A stretch of 12,102 nucleotides of DNA from Alphaproteobacteria bacterium (GTDB lineage Bacteria > Pseudomonadota > Alphaproteobacteria > Micavibrionales > Micavibrionaceae), in contig NZVS01000001.1 of assembly GCA_002701555.1 (NCBI GenBank), positions 1 to 12,102 on the forward strand, read 5' to 3'. The translations under genes were made by a program, and so were the position numbers. Position 1 is the first letter of the stretch, and each line of letters opens with the position of its first letter. A model generated the notes under the pieces. It did not search any database. It saw only the letters and a list, made by a program, of their open reading frames with translations, and had not been told where the DNA came from. Of the stretch, positions 1 through 4,987 are shown one piece after another.

Positions 1-635
1 AAAATCATTCCCAGCCAAGCAATCAGTACCGTAATAGCACCCATTAAAATCGGAAAGGGCATGTCGCGGGGCAGGAAAACCGCAATATTGGCCATATCAT
101 GCGATAACCATGAAAACCATAAGAACCCTGTCGACATCCATTGTGCCGTACGCCAGTATTTACGCGTTTCTTTACGTACAGTATTAAAATTTTCATTGAT
201 GAAACGGGATAAAACAAGCCAAAGCCCATAAGCCACCATAGCGGATAGACCGTAACCCACAACGGATTTTATAAGCATTTTTTCCAAAACTACTGTGGAC
301 GCAAAAACAGATAAAACGAGGAAGGTTGTGGAAACAGGAATACCTGTGCGGGTCAGCAGTACAAGTACGGCAGGGGCCGCAGCATGATACCATTCTATTT
401 GGACTGGTGGAATGGTGTCTAGTCGGCCATAAGAGATATCGCCACCGTTTACATGCCACCCATAAATAAGAGTAAAAGCCAAGACAAGGCTTGCAACCAG
501 CCAAAGCCAATACCATTTGAAAACGCGGATATTAGAAGCAATAAAAGTTCCCAATGTCTGGACAGAATCATTTCCGATAACGGAATATGCCGCCAGCATA
601 AAACCGACAAGTGCGTAAATAGTATGGATATCCAT
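1..635 (-). CDS. Compact PiT-like (phosphate permease-related) membrane protein, partial
   Basis: I translated this frame by hand: it is open from the ATG at 635 to the left edge, giving 211 full codons with the C-terminus missing. It is strongly hydrophobic. It carries degenerate versions of inorganic phosphate transporter (PiT) signatures: a GND..QTLGT block at residues 21-30 (PiT: GxND), GIPVSTT at 98-104 (PiT: PVSTTH) and SHDMAN..VFLPR at 178-190, like a second HD/ND repeat. The two half-signatures are only about 155 residues apart, closer than I expect in full-length PiT carriers, so this is probably a short, divergent relative. Phosphate as substrate is inference; it could move another anion or be non-transporting. 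A purine-rich AGAGGG lies about 9 nt before the ATG. The start codon sits in a 12-bp palindrome (624-635), probably by chance. It diverges from the PhnA-like gene. Confidence 0.72.
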   Translation of the reverse strand, partial: MDIHTIYALVGFMLAAYSVIGNDSVQTLGTFIASNIRVFKWYWLWLVASLVLAFTLIYGWHVNGGDISYGRLDTIPPVQIEWYHAAAPAVLVLLTRTGIPVSTTFLVLSVFASTVVLEKMLIKSVVGYGLSAMVAYGLWLVLSRFINENFNTVRKETRKYWRTAQWMSTGFLWFSWLSHDMANIAVFLPRDMPFPILMGAITVLIAWLGMI

Positions 636-670
636 GTATAAAGCCCTCTAAACCTTTAGCATGACAATTA

Positions 671-730
671 AGATTTTGCGCAATCTAAGCGGAAAACACC
701 CTAACATTTAAAAAATTTATCGTGTAGGGT
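671..730. promoter_or_regulatory. Divergent intergenic region with two inverted repeats
   Basis: The 127-bp gap 636-762 must hold the promoters of the PiT-like gene (leftward) and the PhnA-like gene (rightward). Two dyads are visible. AGATT-TTGCGC-AATCT at 671-686 becomes a 14-bp perfect palindrome if two Ts are looped out. ACCCTA at 698-703 pairs with TAGGGT at 725-730, and the pairing extends inward by CA/TG with one bulged A. The latter flanks an A/T-rich core. Either could be an operator or a 5'-leader hairpin. I could not place a convincing -35/-10 pair on either strand. Confidence 0.25.
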
Positions 731-751
731 TAAATCATCAATTTTTAAGCT

Positions 752-756
752 AAGGA
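752..756 (+). promoter_or_regulatory. Shine-Dalgarno site of the PhnA-like gene
   Basis: AAGGA lies 6 nt before the ATG at 763 but only 3 nt before the in-frame TTG at 760. This decides for the ATG as the start, giving the N-terminus MSELPNCP. Confidence 0.7.
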
Positions 757-762
757 CGTTTG

Positions 763-1098
763 ATGAGTGAATTGCCCAACTGCCCCAAATGCAACTCCCC
801 TTATACGTATGAGGACGGAGCATTGCTGAATTGTCCTGAATGCGGACATCAATGGTCTGGGGATCAGGCAGGAGGCAGCGCAAACCAGAAAGTGGTTCGC
901 GATGCCAACGGTAATGAATTAGCTGACGGGGATACAGTAACTGTTATCAAAGACCTGAAAATTAAGGGCTCGTCCTCGGTCGTAAAAGTCGGCACAAAGG
1001 TGAAGAATATCAGACTTGTTGACGGCGACCATGATATTGACTGTAAAATTCCAGGTATCGGCGCAATGGGACTAAAATCTGAATTTGTTAAAAAGTAA
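763..1098 (+). CDS. yjdM: PhnA/YjdM family zinc-ribbon protein
   Basis: The 111-residue product matches the E. coli YjdM (formerly PhnA) family in length and along its whole sequence. An N-terminal zinc ribbon has CPKC at residues 7-10 and CPEC at 24-27. It is followed by the C-terminal PhnA domain with the blocks VKDLK-type KDLKIKGSSS, GTKVKNIRLV, GDHDIDCKI and LKSEFVKK. The family is cytosolic, lacks a signal peptide and has no settled biochemical role. The old link to phosphonate use came from its position near the E. coli phn operon, and it should not be confused with phosphonoacetate hydrolase, which is also called PhnA. The neighbour facing the other way is a PiT-like membrane protein, so a phosphorus theme is possible but unproven. 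The gene appears monocistronic and converges on the metal-permease gene 23 bp downstream. Confidence 0.93.
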   Translation: MSELPNCPKCNSPYTYEDGALLNCPECGHQWSGDQAGGSANQKVVRDANGNELADGDTVTVIKDLKIKGSSSVVKVGTKVKNIRLVDGDHDIDCKIPGIGAMGLKSEFVKK

Positions 1099-1121
1099 CA
1101 GACTAGCTTAAACTTGTATAA

Positions 1122-1898
1122 TTATACTGGCTTTGGTTTCCTTCTCTCCGAGAAATATGCTGTAAGGCTAACAATTGCGAAAAATAGAACGATTGATGGT
1201 CCTGAAGACCAATCAAAGATGTAAGAAGCGACAAGTCCTGTAAAATAAGCTGACAGGGAAATTAACAAGCCATAGGTAATGTGCCTGTTTTTAAAATTCA
1301 AAACTGCAAGCGCTGGAAAAACAAGGCTGGCGAAAACAAGATAAACACCAATCAAATTTACAGAAAAAGGGATAATGATTGCAAAGAGAGGGTAAAAAAG
1401 AGCGTGTCTTTTTTCCTTCCAAAACTGCCATATCAAAAAAACGAAAGCAAAAAGAGGTGCTATAATTATCAAATCGCCCCAATCCGCCCAGAGGATCTGT
1501 CCTTCCAATATATGCTTTATATTTTCTTCGCCATTAGGGTTTTTGCTTAGCACAAGAAGGGAAATACTGGCCGCAAGGATAAATGCGCAACCAATTAAAG
1601 CTTCCTGGTTACGTCCTGAATGTTTTTCAAGCCATTGAAATGCAAAAGCACAAAGTACCGCCGCAATAAGACCGGCAAAAAGAATACCGTACGTACTTAA
1701 GTAATAATACTCATCGCTATATAAGAAGGTTTGAAAAATAATCATACCCAAAGCTGCGAACTGGGCAACAGCTAGATCCAGAAAGATAATACCCCTTTTC
1801 AATACCTCCTGACCCAAAGGTACATGTGCAAGGGAAATGATTGCCCCTGCTACAAATGCAGGGGCAAGCAAGAAAAATATATCAAGGTCAAAACTCAT
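1122..1898 (-). CDS. Metal ABC transporter permease, ZnuB-like (ABC-3 family)
   Basis: This 258-residue integral membrane protein has about eight hydrophobic segments (roughly 8-26, 36-58, 68-90, 99-117, 143-160, 168-200 probably as two, 208-228, 233-250). That fits the ABC-3 permease family, which moves Zn2+, Mn2+ or Fe2+ inward. The segment LGQEVLKRGIIFLDLAVAQ (28-46) lies where family members carry their conserved cytoplasmic motif before TM2, and GPSIVL (233-238) is a typical late motif. The ATG overlaps the TGA of the binding-protein gene (ATGA), showing translational coupling. Zinc is the likeliest substrate given the neighbours, but the family does not settle the metal. This is the last gene of the operon, and no ATP-binding subunit follows: the next gene converges from the other strand. 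No GC-rich terminator hairpin is visible beyond the stop, only the 12-bp A/T palindrome at 1116-1127. Confidence 0.9.
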   Translation of the reverse strand: MSFDLDIFFLLAPAFVAGAIISLAHVPLGQEVLKRGIIFLDLAVAQFAALGMIIFQTFLYSDEYYYLSTYGILFAGLIAAVLCAFAFQWLEKHSGRNQEALIGCAFILAASISLLVLSKNPNGEENIKHILEGQILWADWGDLIIIAPLFAFVFLIWQFWKEKRHALFYPLFAIIIPFSVNLIGVYLVFASLVFPALAVLNFKNRHITYGLLISLSAYFTGLVASYIFDWSSGPSIVLFFAIVSLTAYFSERRKPKPV

Positions 1899-2797
1899 AA
1901 GGCGCCTTTTAAGATATTAATACTTTGTGAGTATAAATCCGAAAGTGTATTAACACTGTTATTTCCACCAACTGTGTAGGGCAGGTTTAAAACAGGTATA
2001 CCTGTTTTCTCTTTTAACCATATAGCTGATTTGTCATTTTCGTACGGCGCAACCAATATGCCAAGAATGTCCTGACCACGCACCGTTTCTAAAACGCTTT
2101 CCAAATGAGAAGGTGTGGGCGGTAGACCTGGTTTTGGCTCAAGAGCCGCCACGGATTCCAAGCCTAACCAATTTAGAAGGTAAGCCCAGCCATCATGATA
2201 AACAATAACTTTCTGTCCTTTTAGAGGGGCAGCGCTTTCATCCAACATTCCCAGCAAGGAAGACCATTGTGATTTGAACAGAGATAAATTTTTGGCGTAA
2301 TAAGCCTGATTGTCCCTGTCGAGAAGAAAAAGCCTTTCTTCTAGGATTTCAGCAATTCGTATCAGGTGCCTTGGATCAAGGTGTACATGAGGATTTCCCT
2401 CAGGATGTACGTGTCCCATTGATCGATCAACTTGAGTTGGTACGCCAAGTTTTTTGACATGATCGGATGCCATAAGCCAACCTATGGTTTCTTGCTGAAC
2501 ATCAGGCCCCCCGGCCTTTTTTATCAGAATCGGTAACCAGCCTATTTCCAAAGAAGCGCCTGTACAGAATACCAGATCAGCTTTTCGCATCGCTGCAAGT
2601 AGACTGGGTTTGGCGCGTATGAAGTGGACATCCTGAGCCGCAGTAGTTGCTGTAGTTACTGACACGTACTCTCCACCAATCTCTTTGGCAAGAGCGGCCC
2701 ATTCAGGCTCACAAGCGAAAATATTCACCTGTGCAAAGGCTTTGCCGGATGTTGAAAGCGCAATCAGTAGCGATATAATACAGATAATATATTTCAT
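1895..2797 (-). CDS. Periplasmic metal-binding protein of an ABC transporter, ZnuA-like
   Basis: This 300-residue cluster A-I solute-binding protein captures divalent metal, probably Zn2+, in the periplasm for the permease encoded just downstream. A signal peptide spans about 1-22 (cleavage near AFA|QV). Candidate metal ligands are His58 in QDVHFI, His137/His139 in GNPHVHLDP and His201 in VYHDGW. Other subfamily blocks are LEIGWLP (83-89), EPKPGLPPTPSHL (220-232) and the late VGG (276-278). A short His patch, HVHPEGNPHVH (129-139), replaces the long acidic His loop of E. coli ZnuA. The fourth ligand, an acidic residue in E. coli ZnuA, is not obvious to me. A strong GGAGG sits about 6 nt before the ATG, 12 bp after the stop of the outer-membrane gene. 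Mn2+ or another metal cannot be excluded. Confidence 0.92.
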   Translation of the reverse strand: MKYIICIISLLIALSTSGKAFAQVNIFACEPEWAALAKEIGGEYVSVTTATTAAQDVHFIRAKPSLLAAMRKADLVFCTGASLEIGWLPILIKKAGGPDVQQETIGWLMASDHVKKLGVPTQVDRSMGHVHPEGNPHVHLDPRHLIRIAEILEERLFLLDRDNQAYYAKNLSLFKSQWSSLLGMLDESAAPLKGQKVIVYHDGWAYLLNWLGLESVAALEPKPGLPPTPSHLESVLETVRGQDILGILVAPYENDKSAIWLKEKTGIPVLNLPYTVGGNNSVNTLSDLYSQSINILKGAL

Positions 2798-2809
2798 GAT
2801 AGCTCCTCC

Positions 2810-4183
2810 CTAGTATGCATGCGCGCCATGAGCGCCAAGACTCATTATATATTGCAAAATTATCTGGTTGTCTTCCTGACCGTCGGCTAGTTCCTCATAA
2901 TTATACTGGAGCCGCGCCCTGGAAAATTCACTATGCGTCCAATCGACCATAGCCGAAGTTGACCAAGGGTTATGACCCTCGTCATCAAGAGCACTACCTA
3001 CCAGGCCAGCAGGGACATCAGCACTGTATAATTGCGAGTATCTTGCACCCACCCGCCACTGCGGATGGAATTTATAAACAGTTTGTGCATACCAACCGCT
3101 TTGAGAGTCATCATATGCGACACTTCCAGTTCCAGCATCTGTATCCTCGTACTGCCCGTCTTCATCACGTACAAAGAATTCACCCTGTAGAATGAGTTCC
3201 TGTTGCGTATTATTTCCTGTTGGCGCATAAACCGCTCTTGCGTCTGCTACATAAAGATCGCTATTACCGTCAAAGGTTACTGTGTCTTCATTGGCCTCTC
3301 TGGATACATCATTGCTTTGTAAAGTAGATAGCCCCAAACGCCAGCTTGTGTTGTCACCTATATCTCCTCCGACGCGACCATAGGCGCTCCAGGCACCTAT
3401 ATCGCTGCCTTCAGCACCTCCCGAAGGAAAATCATCTCCCCTGAAGACACCTCCACCAATCTCGGAATATATATCAGTGGGCAGAACCATGCTGAGCTGG
3501 ACACCATCATCATTGTAGTTGCTGTCCAGAAAAACCCTGTTAGGAAGAGGTCGATCAGCGAAATCATCGGAATGAGCATGATGCGAATTTAAGTATCCTA
3601 GCTCTGAAAAAAAGCGACCGGCTTTGGCCTGCAGACCGTAAGGCAAGGCAAGACTTTCAATATAAGCCTCCTCAAGTTCAACTTCCAGTTCGTCCTCGTG
3701 TTCATGTAGGGCAACAGTTGTACTTCCCCTGAAAAGATCATCTACATTTGCAGAAAAATTGAGCTCGGTTTCATCCAATCCAAGGCCTTCGTCCCCGCGC
3801 TCAGCTTCTTCACCTATGGCAAAACCGGCAAAATCGCCCTCATCTTCTGAGAAACTCTGATATTGTCCTTGAAGTATTACGCCGATTTCAGGATTGAAGC
3901 TGTTGTCATTGACGCGCCTTTGAGAAGTTGCCGGGCGCACTGTGTTAACGTTAGAATTTTGTTGTGTCTCGCTAACTGTGTCCTTTCTGGATGTTTCGGC
4001 TTGCCTGGTCTCAAGGGTCTCCAATTTGTTTTCCAACTGATTAATTTTTGTCTCGTAGGCAGCTTGCATCTGTGCAATCTCTGCACGTAAGTCCTGAAGT
4101 TCGGTATTGGATGTTTCTGCAAGAGCAGGCGATATATTCAAGGCAGCAAAGCTTGCAGCTGCCAATAGCAGTTTTTTAGACAT
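2810..4183 (-). CDS. Outer-membrane beta-barrel protein with coiled-coil N-terminus, probable metal-uptake porin
   Basis: The product has 457 residues. A signal peptide covers 1-22 (SPALA|ETS), a heptad-like coiled coil about 25-62, a polar linker to about 95, then an FNPEIGVIL block (96-104) and a long region of alternating polar/aromatic strands rich in G, D and Y, ending in a terminal Tyr as outer-membrane barrels do. The blocks LPYGLQAKAGRFFSELGYLN (180-199) and DDGVQL (225-230) are ones I recall from uncharacterised proteobacterial outer-membrane proteins encoded beside ZnuA-like genes. It lacks a TonB plug, so it is not a classical TonB-dependent receptor. His clusters stand out: HEHEDE (160-165), HHAH (201-204) and the C-terminal AHGAHAY. 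Role in metal entry is inferred from operon position and these clusters. The SD AAAGGA lies about 8 nt before the ATG and partly in a predicted stem. Confidence 0.8.
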   Translation of the reverse strand: MSKKLLLAAASFAALNISPALAETSNTELQDLRAEIAQMQAAYETKINQLENKLETLETRQAETSRKDTVSETQQNSNVNTVRPATSQRRVNDNSFNPEIGVILQGQYQSFSEDEGDFAGFAIGEEAERGDEGLGLDETELNFSANVDDLFRGSTTVALHEHEDELEVELEEAYIESLALPYGLQAKAGRFFSELGYLNSHHAHSDDFADRPLPNRVFLDSNYNDDGVQLSMVLPTDIYSEIGGGVFRGDDFPSGGAEGSDIGAWSAYGRVGGDIGDNTSWRLGLSTLQSNDVSREANEDTVTFDGNSDLYVADARAVYAPTGNNTQQELILQGEFFVRDEDGQYEDTDAGTGSVAYDDSQSGWYAQTVYKFHPQWRVGARYSQLYSADVPAGLVGSALDDEGHNPWSTSAMVDWTHSEFSRARLQYNYEELADGQEDNQIILQYIMSLGAHGAHAY

Positions 4184-4192
4184 GGGATATGT

Positions 4193-4246
4193 CCTTTCTT
4201 ATCTAAATAAAAATGAAATTAAATTTTGGTGACTAGATAAGAAAAA
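4193..4246 (-). promoter_or_regulatory. Intercistronic mRNA stem-loop overlapping stop codon and ribosome-binding site
   Basis: TTTCTTATCTA (minus strand; plus 4234-4244) is a perfect 11-bp inverted complement of TAGATAAGAAA (plus 4195-4205). G-U pairs can lengthen the stem at both ends, with about 26 nt of loop. The 5' arm holds the last codons and most of the TAG stop of the small exported protein. The 3' arm runs into the AAAGGA ribosome-binding site of the outer-membrane gene. It is A/U-rich with no U-tract, so a terminator is unlikely. Ribosomes finishing the first gene would open it, suggesting translational coupling. Confidence 0.45.
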
Positions 4247-4574
4247 GTGGTGGAGCACGGACATGATAAAATGTGAAACGCTTTGCCTGCTTGACGGCTT
4301 CTACTGGTAAGAAAACATTGTCAAGAAGCGGAAAATCAACAGTTATAAGCGATGGGGAATTATAAAATGCAGTCTGAAGTGTTTTTGTCAGCAGGCATTC
4401 AGCGCAATCAGGTTGCTTATGCTGATCGGGGTCTTCCTGGCCGGTTTCAATTTGGTGGTTTAGTGTAATATTTAAAACATGGTCAGGATGCACAGCCTCG
4501 TGCTGCGCAATCGAAAACTGCGCCATAAACACTGCCAAAATCAGGCAGGAAAATATTACTTTTCTAAAATGCAT
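4233..4574 (-). CDS. Small exported His/Cys-rich protein (DUF2946-like), first gene of metal-uptake operon
   Basis: From the ATG at 4574 the product is 113 residues. I prefer this start to the upstream in-frame TTG (4610) because it begins a clean signal peptide (MHFRK, then a hydrophobic core, cleavage near SIA|QH at 23). The mature part is small and rich in potential metal ligands: His25, His29, His32, His40, His52, a CAEC pair at 57-60 and His104, ending in a VRAPP motif (105-109) plus hydrophobic residues. A CxxC-type pair and a terminal RAPP are features I associate with DUF2946-type small proteins found near metal-transport genes, but the match is only by eye. It may be a periplasmic metal chaperone or sensor; function unknown. 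The gene leads the operon, 49 bp before the outer-membrane gene, and a GTAGAAG sequence serves as a weak ribosome site. Confidence 0.68.
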   Translation of the reverse strand: MHFRKVIFSCLILAVFMAQFSIAQHEAVHPDHVLNITLNHQIETGQEDPDQHKQPDCAECLLTKTLQTAFYNSPSLITVDFPLLDNVFLPVEAVKQAKRFTFYHVRAPPLFLI

Positions 4575-4628
4575 AAAAAAGCTTCTACCAAAATTTTTTT
4601 TCAATATCAATCAGTCATCTTTGCCTGT

Positions 4629-4644
4629 TTCCAAATTATTGGAA
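4629..4644. promoter_or_regulatory. Palindromic candidate operator in divergent promoter region
   Basis: TTCCAA-ATTA-TTGGAA is a 16-bp inverted repeat with perfect 6-bp arms, lying about midway in the 149-bp gap between the metal-uptake operon (starting at 4574 leftward) and the DUF7218-like gene (starting at 4724 rightward). It could bind a dimeric regulator of either gene. It does not resemble the TATAAC-type Zur boxes I know, so I do not assign a regulator. Its right arm overlaps the GGAAC of a possible stress promoter. Confidence 0.35.
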
Positions 4645-4674
4645 CTTTCAAGCTCCATAGCTCATTTTTATAAT
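4641..4674 (+). promoter_or_regulatory. Possible promoter of the DUF7218-like gene
   Basis: Two alternatives overlap. A perfect TATAAT -10 lies at 4669-4674, 49 nt before the ATG, but only weak -35 matches sit 16-18 bp upstream. GGAAC (4641-4645), then 17 bp, then CATT (4663-4666), is one base off the alphaproteobacterial general-stress EcfG pattern GGAAC-N16/17-CGTT. Neither is proven. Confidence 0.28.
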
Positions 4675-4723
4675 AGATACCCGCATTAAATATCAGCGCA
4701 ATGAATTGATGAGGAGATAGAGA

Positions 4724-4987
4724 ATGGTAAAAAACCATGGAAATCAGATAAAAAACGACGAACTATATGAAGAGTTAAGAAAACAAGGAGCGAGCAAAGA
4801 AAAGGCTGCGCGAATTTCTAATGCTCAAGCAAATCCCAATCAGAATCCATCCAAAAAGGGTGGAGAAAGCCCCCCATATGAGAAGTGGACCAAAGACGAA
4901 CTTTACGAAAGGGCGCAAGAAATTGATATTGATGGTCGTTCAACTATGGACAAAGACGCCTTAATAAAAGCGCTGAGAAATCATTAG
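4724..4987 (+). CDS. Small Rho_N/SAP-like protein (DUF7218 type)
   Basis: The 87-residue soluble, highly charged product has three parts. An N-terminal helix region (KNDELYEELRKQGASKEKAA, 10-29) is followed by a Gly/Pro/Asn-rich linker (33-50). The C-terminal helix-loop-helix YEKWTKDELYERAQEIDIDG...DKDALIKALR (52-85) resembles the Rho N-terminal/SAP nucleic-acid-binding fold. The layout agrees with a family of short bacterial proteins that I believe is labelled DUF7218; the function is not known to me. DNA or RNA binding is an inference from the fold. GAGGAG at 4711-4716, 7 nt before the ATG, is a strong ribosome site. There is no signal peptide. Its TAG overlaps the TAA of the convergent Kef gene (shared bases 4984-4987), so the two transcripts are antisense at their ends. 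Confidence 0.8.
   Translation: MVKNHGNQIKNDELYEELRKQGASKEKAARISNAQANPNQNPSKKGGESPPYEKWTKDELYERAQEIDIDGRSTMDKDALIKALRNH

Noticed and set aside
193..516. A 107-codon minus-strand frame at the left end
   Set aside because: It overlaps the PiT-like frame on the same strand; its Cys/Arg-rich translation looks like noise, while the other frame has clear membrane and family motifs.
624..635. Perfect palindrome ATGGATATCCAT at the PiT-like start codon
   Set aside because: It is explained by the codons for Met-Asp-Ile-His; there is no second copy and no reason to call it an operator.
661..667. PhoB half-site-like TTGTCAT (minus strand) upstream of the PiT-like gene
   Set aside because: Only one half-site is present; no second repeat occurs at 11-bp spacing on either side, so a Pho box is not supported.
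1116..1127. Perfect palindrome GTATAATTATAC between the convergent PhnA-like and permease genes
   Set aside because: It is A/T-only in the core, too weak for a terminator, and too short to call an operator. Its overlap with a 13-base word also found at 2897-2909 inside coding sequence looks like chance.
1899..1908. Palindrome AAGGCGCCTT before the permease start
   Set aside because: It lies in the last codons of the binding-protein gene and supplies the AAGG ribosome site; 10 bp is short enough for chance.
4575..4723. Zur box upstream of the metal-uptake operon
   Set aside because: I looked for TATAAC-type inverted repeats in this gap and found none; the only clear dyad has a different sequence.
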